A stretch of DNA of 64,000 bases from NCBI GenBank assembly GCA_010015805.1, contig ML978122.1, forward strand, positions 1,274,453-1,338,452. Reading direction: 5' to 3'. The translations under genes and the position numbers were made by a program. Under the pieces are notes generated by a model. That model saw nothing but the letters and a program-made list of their open reading frames with translations, was not told where the DNA came from and did no database searches. Numbering within the stretch: the stretch's first letter is position 1; each line of letters begins with the position of its first letter. This document shows, piece by piece, positions 1 to 10,987 of the stretch. The stretch comes from Rhizodiscina lignyota (Eukaryota > Ascomycota > Dothideomycetes > Aulographales > Rhizodiscinaceae).

Positions 1-531
1 AGGGGTACCCCATACTGAGGAAAGCGTCCTCCACAGAGAGGTAATCAGTCCTGTGCATGACCAGAAAGTTCGATGAACTATATTTACTATATCTGTCAGG
101 TGCTCTGATGGTGTAGAGTCATAACAATCAATGGCGTGCTCTTACTGTTAGGCAAACAGTGGCGCTTCCCGCACACAACAAGTGGCGTTGCTGCCAAGTT
201 TCATGGGTCGTTGTTACAGAGCTCCAGGCAAGCAACACCAAGTTTTACGAAACACAACACTCCCGCTTATATACCCTTCTCCAACCTTTTCTGCACTTCT
301 GCAACCATTCACCTGCCGTTCTGCACCCGCTACAGCTTTGAGAACACGTTTTCGTCGCGACACACCGAGCCTCCGCCAACTCCGCGCGCTTTACTGTGAC
401 GAGGCAACAGGTACAGCCACATCGGGCTCTCTGTTGCTACACTAGCCATTTACAAAGTTTGAGGAGGAGCAGGCAAGCTGGGGAAGAGAAAGCTTTCAGG
501 AGCGGATCTAAATGGTCCATCGAAGAAAGCC
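1..531. other. Upstream intergenic region, no gene seen
   Basis: Only short overlapping open frames without domain character occur here (about 136-445, plus strand), so I call no gene. The stretch leads into the E1 gene and probably holds its promoter and 5' UTR. The last part (512-535) carries a small upstream ORF, listed separately. Confidence 0.5.
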
Positions 532-535
532 ATGA
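512..535 (+). promoter_or_regulatory. Short upstream ORF overlapping the proposed E1 start
   Basis: An ATG at 512 opens a 7-codon frame whose TGA (533-535) overlaps the ATG at 532 in an ATGA arrangement. If 532 is the true E1 start, ribosomes would meet this uORF first, which could damp translation or favour reinitiation. This is seen in sequence; its function is inference. Confidence 0.35.
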
Positions 536-3500
536 CCGTGAGTGAAGATTCCCTTTGTGACAACGTACCGTCACTGTATGTCACGTCATGAACGCTGCCC
601 ACTGAGCTCCGTGGCAAGCTATAAAGCGCTTACCGCCCTCCAACGACCACCATCATTCTTGCAACTTGTACTAAGATACTACGTTTTGCGTTTAGGATCA
701 GAAAATGCAAATCGACGACCCTGCTGCAGCTGCGGCGCAGCTAAAAAATGGCAATGCTGAGATCGACGAGGGCCTCTATAGCCGACAGCTCTATGTCCTT
801 GGACATGAGGCCATGAAGCGTATGGGCTCTTCGAATATCCTCGTTGTCGGCCTTCGCGGCCTAGGTGTCGAAATCGCAAAGAACATCGCCCTGGCTGGGG
901 TCAAGTCCCTCACCCTCTTCGACCCCACGCCTGCAGCGATTTCGGACCTTTCTTCACAGTTCTTCCTACACCCTGAAGATGTTGGTAAACCTCGAGCTAG
1001 CGTCACTGTACCTCGAGTATCCGAACTGAACCCATACACGCCCGTTATCGAGTATGCCGCTACCGACCTGTTGACCGACCTCTCTCACCTCAAGCAATTC
1101 CAAGTAGTCGTTCTTACAGACACCCCGCTCAAGACGCAAGTGGCTATCGCGGACTACTGTCACAATAACGGCATATACGTTGTAATCGCGGATACATTTG
1201 GTCTGTTTGGCTGCATCTTCACGGATTTCGGGAAGAACTTCACTGTCGGCGATCCGACTGGGGAGAACCCCAATACTGGTATCGTTGCAGGCATAGACAC
1301 AGATGGCCTGGTATCTGCGCTTGATGAGACACGCCACGGGCTGGAGGATGGTGATTATGTCACTTTCTCCGAAGTTGAGGGCATGGAGGCTCTCAACGAT
1401 GGCACGCCCCGCAAGATCACGGTCAAGGGACCGTATACTTTCAGCATCGGTGATGTGTCTGGGCTCGGCACATATAAGCGTGGTGGTCTGTACACGCAGG
1501 TTAAGATGCCGAAGATCCTCGACTTCGAGCCTCTTAGCCAGCAGCTTAAGAATCCGACAACCCTGGTGTCCGATTTTGCCAAATTCGATCGACCGCAACA
1601 GTTGCATGTTGGTTTCCAGGCCCTGCACATTTTTGCTGAGCAAATTGGTGCCTTCCCGCGACCGCACAATGACGAAGATGCCGCTGCAGTATTTAAGATT
1701 GCACAAGGCTTAGCAGGCGAGGGCGACGAGAAGGTCGAGCTTGACGAGAAGGTTATTCGCGAACTCAGCTATCAAGCTCGTGGCGATTTGAGTCCGATGG
1801 CTGCATTCTTCGGTGGCTTGGCAGCGCAAGAGGTGTTGAAGTCCGTTTCTGGAAAGTTCCACCCAATCGTACAGTGGCTCTACTTTGACTCCCTTGAGTC
1901 GTTGCCTACATCGATAAGCCGAACAGAAGCGCTTTGTCAGCCACTGAATACGCGATACGACGGCCAAATCGTAGTCTTTGGCAAGGAGTACCAGGACAAG
2001 CTGGGCAACATGTCCGAATTCCTTGTTGGTGCAGGAGCTATCGGCTGTGAGATGCTGAAGAACTGGGCGATGATGGGCCTGGGCGCCGGACCGAAGGGTC
2101 GCATCATTGTGACTGATATGGATCAAATCGAGAAGAGTAACCTGAACCGTCAATTCTTGTTCCGACCCGCGGATGTGGGAAAGCTTAAGAGCGATTGCGC
2201 TGCGCACGCCGTACAAGCGATGAACCCTGACCTGAAGGGCAAGATTGAGTCGCTTAGAGATCGCGTTGGTCAGGATACGGAGCACATCTTCAATGAAGAC
2301 TTCTGGACAGGCTTGGATGCAGTCACCAACGCCCTTGACAACGTTGATGCTCGAACCTATGTCGATCGTCGCTGCGTCTTCTTCCGCAAGCCTCTCCTTG
2401 ACAGCGGCACACTTGGTACCAAGGGAAATACCCAAGTTGTCTTGCCCGGTATCACAGAGTCTTACTCCAGCTCTCAAGACCCCCCTGAGCAGTCTTTCCC
2501 AATGTGCACCTTGCGAAGCTTTCCGAATCGCATTGAGCACACAATTGCCTGGGCCAAAGATCTTTTCCATACCTACTTTGTCGGCCCCGCCGAGACTGTG
2601 AACCTTTATCTCACGCAGCCAAATTACCTAGCCAATGCCTTGAAGCAATCCGGTAACGAGAAGCAAACGCTGGAGATTCTGCGCGACTACTTGGTGACAG
2701 AGAAACCACTTACTTTCGACGATTGCATAGCTTGGGCGCGCTATCAATTTGAGAAGCAGTATAGCAACACGATCCTGCAGCTTCTCTACAACTTCCCTAA
2801 GGACTCAACAACGTCTAGCGGCCAGCCTTTCTGGTCGGGTCCGAAGCGTGCACCTGATGCATTAAAATTCGACCCTTCTAACCCTACGCACTTCACCTTC
2901 GTTGAAGCTGGGGCCCGCTTGCATGCCTTCAACTACAACATCAACCCGAATGGTGTCAATCGCGATCATTACATCAAAGTACTGAACAACCTCATTATCC
3001 CGGATTTCAAGCCAGATCCAGGTGTCAAGATTCAGGCAAACGACAGCGACCCTGATCCGAATGCAAACGCGCCTATCTCGGATGAGGAAGAACTGCAAAA
3101 GATCGTCAGCATGCTTCCTGCGCCCAAGTCTCTGGCTGGCTTCAAACTTGAGCCAGTTGAGTTCGAGAAGGACGATGACACAAACTTCCACATCGACTTC
3201 ATTACCGCAGCTTCCAATCTGCGAGCCGACAACTACAAGATCGCGCAAGCAGACAGGCACAAGACCAAGTTCATTGCTGGCAAGATCATTCCGGCCATTG
3301 CCACGACCACTGCTCTCGTGACTGGCCTAGTCAATCTGGAGCTGTACAAGCTCGTTGACGGCAAAGACGACATCGAGCAGTACAAGAACGGCTTCGTCAA
3401 TCTTGCATTGCCGTTCTTTGGCTTCAGCGAACCGATTGCTAGCCCAAAGGGCAAGTACGTGGGGAAGAATGGCGAGGTGGTGATCGACAAGATTTGGGAT

Positions 3501-3848
3501 CGTTTCGAAGTGGAGAATACGACTCTACAGCAGTTCTTGGACGATTTCCGAGACAGGGGCTTGGATGTAACGATGGTGAGCTCGGGTGTCAGCTTGCTCT
3601 ATGCGAGCTTCTATCCCCCAGCGAAGGTCAAGGACCGCTTGCCGCTGAAGTAAGCATTTAAAACTTGAACTGCTACTATTTGTGAATTAATGCTAACGAT
3701 GCAACACAGACTCAGTGACCTGGTGGCGACAATCAGCAAGAAGCCAGTTCCAGAGCATCAGAAGAACATCATCTTTGAGATTACTGCGGAGGACCAGACA
3801 GAGGAGGATGTTGAGGTTCCATACGTCATGGTCAAGCTGCAAAAGTAG
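532..3848 (+). CDS. UBA1: Ubiquitin-activating enzyme E1 (Uba1)
   Basis: Activates ubiquitin by adenylation and thioester transfer, feeding all E2 enzymes in cytosol and nucleus. Proposed exons are 532-537, 696-3649 and 3710-3848 (1032 aa), close to the usual E1 length. The N-terminal inactive adenylation repeat comes first, then the active one with its GxGxxGCE nucleotide loop near residue 440. The catalytic cysteine sits in PMCTLR (Cys601 counted from the ATG at 705), followed by the second catalytic-cysteine half-domain and the C-terminal ubiquitin-fold domain finished by exon 3. Intron 2 has GTAAGC, a GCTAAC branch and CAG. The first intron is inferred: ATGACC is followed by the donor GTGAGT, and a TACTAAG-like branch lies 25 nt before a TTTAG acceptor that joins in frame to GAT CAG AAA ATG. 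The alternative is a start at 705 (1027 aa). A TATAAA at about 619 lies inside the proposed intron and would suit that shorter form. Identity is certain; the start is not. Confidence 0.95.
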
Positions 3849-4234
3849 ATACTCTCTCCATCGACATAGAATTCACTTGGTTTTGGCTGGCTGGTGGAAT
3901 GGCTACATAGATGATTGTGGATAACTTCGGCGCTTGGTACCCCGGTGTACAGCACTGTTCCCACTGTAGTCAATAGACCTTCAACAGGTAGAATGTCATA
4001 TGATTCTACACAAACTTGCAATCTGTATGCCTCGCGAGACTGCATCTTCTATTTGGGCTCTTAAACGCTCACGTGGTTTGTCTGAATTGTCCGCCACAGC
4101 ACCTTCTGTGTTTCACCAAACACATATTTCAAAACGTCATCCTGACGAGCCGTTATTCAATGTCGATGAAACTTGGGAGACGTTTTCCTGCATAAGACGT
4201 TACATTTTGACAGAGCACGCCGCACGCCGAAACC
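3849..4234. other. Intergenic, E1 to PITH gene
   Basis: This holds the 3' flank of the E1 gene and the 5' flank of the PITH-domain gene. No coding signal or repeat was seen. Confidence 0.5.
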
Positions 4235-4969
4235 ATGTCCCATCATCATGGCCATTCCCACGAACACGATCATGGAGACGATCACGACCATGGGCAACCC
4301 TCCGAGCACACTTACGAGACAACGCCAGCCAACCTCTTGTATGAGCAATTAGACTTTCCTAAAGTTACGACTCTCAACGAAGATCAATCAGGATCCGGAG
4401 AGGCGATACTCAAGAAAACGTGGGCCGAGAGACTTGATCCCGAGCCTTTATTAGAGAGTGATGCCGACGAGCAAATCCTGATGACCGTCCCGTAAGTCAA
4501 TCTATGATTTTACGCAGTAATTGGTAAATTGACAATAATGTGCAGATTCACAGGACAGGTCCGTTTACAAAGCATCCTGCTCCGCTCATCAGACAGTCCG
4601 TCTGCGCCATCCACACTCAAAGTCTTCATCAACCGCGACGACCTTGACTTCTCCAGCGCAGAAGAGCTCTCCGCCACGCAAGAGTTTGAGCTCGCGCGCA
4701 CAAACGACATCCAAGAGTATCCAGTGAAGAGAGCGCTGTTCAACAACACGCGTAGTCTCAGTCTCTTCTTCACCGAGAACTTCGGCCAAGGCGAAGAAGA
4801 TGTCACGCACTTGTACTATGTCGCGTTCAAAGGCGAGTTCATGAAGCTCAGCAAGGAGCCTGTGAGCTTCCTCTACGAGGCTGCTGCGAACCCGGCAGAT
4901 CACAAGCCCATTGTGAGTGCTTCGAAGGGCGTGGACAGTGGGCTTGGTGGTAGAGGGGATGGGATGTGA
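4235..4969 (+). CDS. PITH-domain protein (PITHD1/DUF1000 family)
   Basis: Two exons, 4235-4491 and 4546-4969, give 226 aa. The intron has GTAAGT and TGCAG borders and joins codons in phase 2. The first 20 residues are His/Asp-rich (HHHGHSHEHDHGDDHDHG), a metal-binding-looking start typical of this family. Most of the rest is the PITH beta-sandwich, including the stretch RLQSILLRS and the segment LYYVAFKGEF. PITH domains also occur at the C-terminus of thioredoxin-like proteins, where they contact the proteasome. Here there is no thioredoxin domain, so this is the stand-alone form. Its molecular role in fungi is not established. The family call is firm; the exact C-terminus is slightly less so. 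Confidence 0.88.
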
Positions 4970-5790
4970 GGAGGCAGTCTATGTCTATTTTAAGCGCTCC
5001 CACCGATCGTCGGACTCCCGGTGGAACTCAATGCAACTGGTATCTGGGAATAACAATGAAGCATACTTCTTTCACCATGTTCAGGCCGGCAGCATCCTAT
5101 CTAGTTCAAGGATAGTGGTTCAAATAGGGTTAAAGATGATAAATCAGGGGCAGTATATACTGCCAAAACTAAGTCAAAAGTGGCTACTCGTGCCATGTCT
5201 CTAATTGAGGTGATTCCCGCTCTGAGTTACTAGTAACCCTGGAATATTCCAAGAAGAAGACGTAAAGATGGATCATGGGTCACCAGAATTTGAAAATAAT
5301 CATTTTCAGATTCACTCTTATGGACTGTTCTGTATTTAAGCCCTGTTAGCGAGTCAGGGGCCCCTCGACATTATAAAGGATGACTCTCGCGGGACAGTCA
5401 ACCTACAAAATTTTGTCAAAACCTTCCAACGAAGTAACTACTCCATAACTCCATGTGGATCTGGCAAACTCGGATTACTCACCACTCTATCCGAGCCTCA
5501 GGGCACGCTTGCTTGACTTCTACTAGCCTGTCAGCGGCAATTTCGCAAGGCCGATTCCGTGAAAGACGGTCAATCCTGACAATTGCGGGTCGCAACTCGC
5601 GCCTCGCGCCTCTCGAGCGAGCTAGAAAAACAACACGTAAGACTGGGATGGTGAGACACATCAAGTTGAAGGTTATATAGCGCAATGTATCATGGGAAAG
5701 TATAGCTTCTTTTCAAACCGTCTTTCTCTTGTCGCCTGAAAGAACGTCTAATTCCTTCCATATTTGTCTCTCGTCTCTATCTATCTGGCC
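4970..5790. other. Intergenic, promoter side of the monooxygenase gene
   Basis: No gene is seen in this 0.8 kb. A TATATAG box near 5673 lies about 115 bp before the monooxygenase ATG, and a pyrimidine-rich tract (about 5700-5785) runs up to the start, as in many fungal promoters. Confidence 0.45.
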
Positions 5791-7284
5791 ATGGCCCCCA
5801 CTCATTCGCCTCTCAACATAATCATTGTTGGCGCTGGTATCGCTGGATTGACTGCGGCAATTGGTCTACGAAAAGATGGACATCGTGTTAGGGTTATCGA
5901 GCGGTCTGCCTTGAAGTCTGAAGTGGGTGCTGCACTCACAATTTCGCCCAATGCATGCCGAGTCCTCCTTTCTCTCGGCCTGGACCTCAAAAAGATGCGC
6001 ACTGTCCCGGCCAGTGGTTCTAAACTAGTTCACGCAGACCAAGAAAACTTACAATTGGGCGGTTTCAGGGTCAACTTAGGCGACGCCACGGAGAAGTACG
6101 GCGCGCCTTTCGTCTTCTCACATCGAGTTGACCTGCATGACGCTTTAAAGTCGAAAGCTTTGGCATCTGATGGTGAAGGGACGCCGGTGGAATTGGTACC
6201 GGGGGCCAGTGTTGTCTCATATGATCCAGAGATGGGTTCGGTGACGACAGAAGACGGCACTGTCTACACTGCTGACCTCATTGTTGCCGCTGATGGCCTT
6301 CGGAGCAAAGCTCACGAGTTAGTTGAATTTGTCCTCTTTACGATCAATATCATTACTGAAATCCACAATGCAGGTACATCCTAGGGCATAAATTCCCAGC
6401 AAGACCGTCCAAAACAACTGTCATGCGCTTCACGCTGCCCACAGATGCGATTCTTGCCGATCCCTCGACAGCTCCTTTGATGGAAGGTGGACAGGACGTT
6501 CTTCGCGCTTACGTGATTTCTGATGTTAATCGATATCTGCTTCAATATCCTTGCCGAGAGTGAGTGCTTTCAATCTAATTCTCGTGTAGAGCTCATTATC
6601 CCATACTCAAGTTCAATTATTATTTTTCATGCTAACTGATAGGCCAGTAATCTACTCCAGAATTTTGTAGCATACGATATGAATGACACTGATAACCCAG
6701 ATACCGACAATTGGAGCCTCAAGACCAATCGCGAATACCTGATTCGGCGCATGCGAGGCTTCCATCCTGCGATTTTGGCTCTTTGCGAAAGATCGGACGA
6801 GGTAATGCCGCTTTGGAGATGTATCGATCGCGACCCACTCCCGAAACTTCAAAGAGGCCGACTCGTTGTGATCGGAGATGCTGCTCATCCAATGTATCCA
6901 CACCAAGGACAAGGCGCAGCATTCTCCATCGAGGACGGAGGTATCTTGGGGTATCTCTTTAGCCCAGCATGTCCTGTAAAAGACATATCCCACTGCCTTC
7001 AACTGTTCGAGAAGATACGTCTTGACCGTGTGTCTCGAATGCAGGTGTGGTCGCGCCTTCCAGCAGTCTTACAGACGACCGAGACTCTCATAGAGGAATG
7101 GGCGGAGCATTTCCCAGGCGATGAACTTCCAAGTACGTCGTGCAAGTTGTTCTTCCGTATCTTACATTTAGTACCTGCTAACACAGTACTGTATTTAGAA
7201 AATCGTATGGATTTGGTCCCGTCGATATACCGGTATGACTGCGTTAAGGCGGCGGCCAAAATCGTGGATGAAGAGTTAAAATGA
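5791..7284 (+). CDS. FAD-dependent monooxygenase (salicylate hydroxylase-like)
   Basis: Exons 5791-6317, 6374-6559, 6648-7132 and 7187-7284 encode 431 aa, normal for group A flavin hydroxylases. The dinucleotide-binding loop GAGIAG is at residues 14-19, a DG motif (ADGLRSK) closes exon 1, and the second FAD motif GDAAHPMYPHQGQG starts at residue 314. These enzymes use NAD(P)H and O2 to hydroxylate aromatic rings; the substrate cannot be read from sequence. The start at 5791 is preferred over the upstream ATG at 5764 because the Rossmann strand follows directly. Donors are GTTAGT, GTGAGT and GTACGT, with GCTAAC branch sites. The third intron is 54 nt and stop-free in frame, so retention would only insert 18 residues. 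No other biosynthetic gene adjoins it. Confidence 0.9.
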
Positions 7285-7645
7285 AACCTGGCGCAAGCAA
7301 GCATTTAGAAGGGCATTCTATCGTTGATTACTTTATAGATAAATTTGGTAAGGTAACGATTGGCGTCAGCTGCGCCGTCGACTATTGCTCGAGGTTTCCC
7401 TTGCCATCTGCAAACGGAAAGCAACGGGTTGAGACGTAGCGGCATATATTTCTGATTTGGATACAATAATAAGAATCTATGCCAAATTTTTAGCCTACTT
7501 CTTTCTAGGATGAGATTACATTTTACGTGGGAAAATGCTCAGCCAATCAGATGAGCTCCCGCTTCTTCGGCTTGGCGTATCCTAAGGTCCGCATTCAAAA
7601 AATCTCCCAAAAAAATCTATCAACTTCAAAATAAGTTTTTCAGCA
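7285..7645. other. Intergenic, NOP4 promoter region
   Basis: No coding signal. It contains the RRPE-like and PAC-like elements listed separately and an A-rich tract (7598-7640) just before the NOP4 ATG. Confidence 0.5.
7484..7559 (+). promoter_or_regulatory. RRPE-like and PAC-like elements upstream of NOP4
   Basis: AAATTTTT occurs at 7484-7491 and GATGAGCT at 7552-7559, 87 bp before the NOP4 ATG. In yeasts the PAC (GCGATGAGCT) and RRPE (AAAATTTT) elements mark ribosome-biogenesis promoters, and this gene is of that class. The matches are short and partial, so this is suggestive only. Confidence 0.35.
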
Positions 7646-9895
7646 ATGGCAGAGCATACACGATCAAACAAACGCAGGCGAATGTCAGAAGGGGCGACAG
7701 ATACATCTGATGTGCCCAAAGACACAATCAATGCCCTCGACAAAAATGTAAAACCCGCAGAGAACCCATCCGAAGAATTGGATCAACCTTCAGAACAACG
7801 TCGCTCTGTCTTTGTCCGATCCTTGCCACAGGAAACAACAAATGAAGCCTTAGCAGAGCATTTCTCTCAATCTTATCCTATCAAACACGCTTTCGCTGTC
7901 CTCGACCGTCCGACGAAGAAATGCAAAGGATACGGTTTCGTTACTTTCACAGAAGCCGAAGACGCACAGCAAGCCTGTCGAGAGTTCGATCGATCCGAAT
8001 TCTTGGGGAAGACAATCAGAGTTGAACTTGCACAACCACGTCACCGCGATGAGGAAGCGGGTAAAACGGGCGATCCGGATCACACCGCAGCGAGATCATC
8101 GGGTGAGCACAAGGGGAGAGAAGAACAGCAGCCACCTCGACTTATTGTGCGAAATCTACCGTGGAGTATCAAGGAGCCTGAGCAGCTGGTGAATCTCTTC
8201 CGAAGCTATGGGAAGATAAAGCATGCCGCAGTGCCGAAGAAGCGGTCAGGCGAGATGATTGGCTTTGGCATAGTGTTGATACGTGGGCGAAAGAATGCGG
8301 AAAAAGCGATCGCGGGTATAAATGGCAAAGAAGTTGATGGCAGGACACTAGCTGTCGATTGGGCCGTGGATAGGGATACCTGGGAGAAGACAAAGGGGGC
8401 AGAAGTCGCCGACGAGGACGAGCCGGCGGAGCAAGAAGCAGCTAAAGATGGACTCGAGCAAGACGAGGCTATGTCGGATGCGGAAGAGGAGCTGATGGAT
8501 GTAGATGACTTGGAGAATGTTTCTGCAGACGGTGCGGTTTCCGCCGACGAGGACGCCGACCTGGAAGAGGCGGACGATGCTCTCAGCGAAGAGGAGGATG
8601 ACCAGGAAGACACAGGTGATGGCACCACCCTCTTCATACGCAATCTACCATTCGTATGCACGGATGAAGACCTGTATGACCACTTTCGACAATTTGGCCC
8701 ATTACGATATGCTAGGGTTGTTTTGGATCCTAATACTGAACGCTCTCGTGGCACTGGATTCGTGTGCTTTTTCAACAAAGAGGATTGCGAAACATGCTTG
8801 AAAGGTGCTCCAAGGGGTCTGGCAGTTCCGGCACACAAGCAAACCGAAGCACAAGCGAAGTCTACTTCTGTACTGCAAGATGAGAACCTCGACCCATCCG
8901 GCCGATATACTCTCGAAGGCAGAGTTTTACAAATTACCCAAGCTGTCGGCAAATCAGAAGCTAGCCGCCTTACAGAAGAGGGATCTCAGCGCCGCAATGC
9001 TCGCGATAATGACAAGCGACGGCTTTTCTTGCTCTCCGAAGGCACTATTCAACAGAGCTCGCCATTGTATCAGAAACTATCTCCATCAGAGATTGCGATG
9101 AGAGAAGCAAGTGTCAAGCAACGCCGAACGTTAATTCAGAGCAATCCATCCCTTCATCTCAGCTTTACGCGTTTATCTATCCGCAATATCCCACGCAGTA
9201 TCACTTCGAAAGATCTGAAGGCGCTCGCTCGAGATGCGGTAGTAGGGTTCGCAAAAGATGTCAAAGCGGGTGTGCGACAGCCATTGTCGAAAGAGGAACT
9301 CTACCGTGATTTCGAGAAGATGAAGGAAGCCGACAAGGATAGACGTGTCAAGTCGAAGGGCATCGTTAAGCAAGCTAAAGTTGTGTTCGAAGGCCGCGAG
9401 GGCACTAAGGTTAAGGAAGTCGATGGAGCAGGGAGATCACGTGGCTATGGATTTATCGAATATTACACACACAGATCGGCACTGATGGGGCTCAGGTGGT
9501 TGAACGGGCATGCGGTTGGGAAGAACGGGGCGAAGAGATCTGCAAGCATCACCCCTGATGAAGCGCAAGACCGGAAAAAGAGATTGATTGTTGAATTTGC
9601 CATCGAAAATGCTCAAGTCGTCGGGCGCAGGAAAGAAAAGGAGGCCAAAGCGCAGGGTAATGGCAGCGAAGTCGGCAACCGTGAAAAGAAGGATAACAGA
9701 GTTCCGATAAAAAAGCAACGATCTGGCAAGCGGAAGCGAAGTGGGAAGGACGATACTTCGGTAGATGAGCAACAGTCTTCGTCCCACAAGGACACAGCTT
9801 CCGAGACTAAGGACGACAAATTGGCAAAGAGAAACAGGATCATCGCGAAGAAGAGAGCCATGCGACGTACGCGGAGGAAACCAAATGGAGCTTGA
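7646..9895 (+). CDS. NOP4: Nucleolar RNA-binding protein Nop4 (RBM28 family), ribosome biogenesis
   Basis: A single uninterrupted exon encodes 749 aa. Four RNA-recognition motifs are visible: RRM1 (about 54-130, RNP2 VFVRSL and RNP1 KGYGFVTF), RRM2 (about 163-240, LIVRNLPW), RRM3 (about 328-400, LFIRNLPF and RGTGFVCF) and a longer divergent RRM4 (about 505-655, LSIRNIPR and RGYGFIEY). A strongly acidic linker (about 250-325) separates RRM2 and RRM3. The C-terminus is Lys/Arg-rich with nuclear and nucleolar signal character. This order matches yeast Nop4/Nop77, needed for 27S pre-rRNA processing and 60S assembly. No intron signals interrupt the frame. PAC/RRPE-like boxes upstream fit co-regulation with ribosome-biogenesis genes. 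Confidence 0.93.
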   Translation: MAEHTRSNKRRRMSEGATDTSDVPKDTINALDKNVKPAENPSEELDQPSEQRRSVFVRSLPQETTNEALAEHFSQSYPIKHAFAVLDRPTKKCKGYGFVTFTEAEDAQQACREFDRSEFLGKTIRVELAQPRHRDEEAGKTGDPDHTAARSSGEHKGREEQQPPRLIVRNLPWSIKEPEQLVNLFRSYGKIKHAAVPKKRSGEMIGFGIVLIRGRKNAEKAIAGINGKEVDGRTLAVDWAVDRDTWEKTKGAEVADEDEPAEQEAAKDGLEQDEAMSDAEEELMDVDDLENVSADGAVSADEDADLEEADDALSEEEDDQEDTGDGTTLFIRNLPFVCTDEDLYDHFRQFGPLRYARVVLDPNTERSRGTGFVCFFNKEDCETCLKGAPRGLAVPAHKQTEAQAKSTSVLQDENLDPSGRYTLEGRVLQITQAVGKSEASRLTEEGSQRRNARDNDKRRLFLLSEGTIQQSSPLYQKLSPSEIAMREASVKQRRTLIQSNPSLHLSFTRLSIRNIPRSITSKDLKALARDAVVGFAKDVKAGVRQPLSKEELYRDFEKMKEADKDRRVKSKGIVKQAKVVFEGREGTKVKEVDGAGRSRGYGFIEYYTHRSALMGLRWLNGHAVGKNGAKRSASITPDEAQDRKKRLIVEFAIENAQVVGRRKEKEAKAQGNGSEVGNREKKDNRVPIKKQRSGKRKRSGKDDTSVDEQQSSSHKDTASETKDDKLAKRNRIIAKKRAMRRTRRKPNGA

Positions 9896-10987
9896 TGCTT
9901 AGAGCTTTGTTGCAGACAGCATAGAGCGGTGCACTGCTGACCAGTGACAACATGTCAATGCAGAGAAACTTTCCTTTCTCTTCCATCTTGTTCCGTTGAT
10001 GCTGTTGTGTAACAGTTGGTTGTGATTGTGGTTTGCTTGGAATCTTCAGCCCGCTACCCGCGCAGTAGCCTCTAACAGTGGCGTGCAGGAAATCTGCGGA
10101 GTTGCAGCACCCGAGAGCGCGTGCTTCGCTCAAAGTCTTCCGTGAAAGGCCCGGGCCGCAGCCACCTTCTGCAATGGAGATGATTCCGTTCTTCAAGGCT
10201 GCAGCATGATGCATGAGTCAAGCTATTCATATTCGAATATCTCCACTGGCACTGGCAGCACTCGCAGCACCACGCTAGCTCTGTGAACTCAAATGTGATA
10301 TATCATATCGGCCAGGATTTTCGAATGAGCAGGATTGGAGAATCAAGTCTTCTACGTCCACATTGACTTCACAGTATGGACATTCCAACCAATCACGAAC
10401 AGGTCTCTTCGAGCTCTTCGTCGGCGCAAGACGCTATCAGCAGAAAACCGCTTCAGCACATCTTCACCAAAGCTCGTAGCGCAGCTGATGCCGCTCGAAA
10501 ATGTCAATTTGTCGTTCTTCCCTGCTAGTTTCATTCGTCGATAACTCCTCTAAACGAAGGTGACTAGTCGCCTTATCTCAAGCAGCAAACGTGCGCACTG
10601 ACGCCATGGCTATCTGCCGCCCTTGATGGGCCTAAGGCGAGTGAACTTCTTCACTGGTGCTATAAAGATACCGTGGCTGTTATGATTTCAATGCATTCTT
10701 TCACTAAGTTTCTCATATAAGCGCCCGCTCCATTCACTTTCCCTATTCACCTCAAAGTTTCACTAGATACAGTACACGCGTCAGTATCTGCAAGCTTGGG
10801 GTATATTCACTCCACAACACATGCTGTTCGACATATAAGTACGCGAGCTCCTTGCAAAATCCTTCGATGCAGATATACAAGCGAAAAATTCCACAACAGC
10901 AGCTCACTAGTCAGAGATTCGTACAACAAGCCCCAAATCAAAGACACGGCAGCCGCACCTGCGCTCACGACACAAACGATCGCCAGC
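9896..10987. other. Intergenic, 1.1 kb
   Basis: Only short open frames without recognisable domains occur on either strand. Two TATA-like boxes, near 10660 and 10714, precede the small Cys-rich gene. No repeat or RNA gene was recognised. Confidence 0.45.

Noticed and set aside
136-445. Three overlapping short plus-strand frames before the E1 gene
   Set aside because: They have mixed composition, no shared motif and no splice logic linking them to a neighbour.
966-2570. Open frames of 246 and 286 codons on the minus strand
   Set aside because: They lie wholly antisense to the E1 coding exon, have no domain character, and mirror its codon pattern.
8206-8952. 248-codon Ser-rich open frame on the minus strand
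   Set aside because: It is a shadow of the acidic linker and RRM2-RRM3 region of NOP4.
9840-10214. 124-codon minus-strand frame starting MHHAAALKNG
   Set aside because: It overlaps the end of NOP4, has no recognisable domain, and lacks promoter or splice support.
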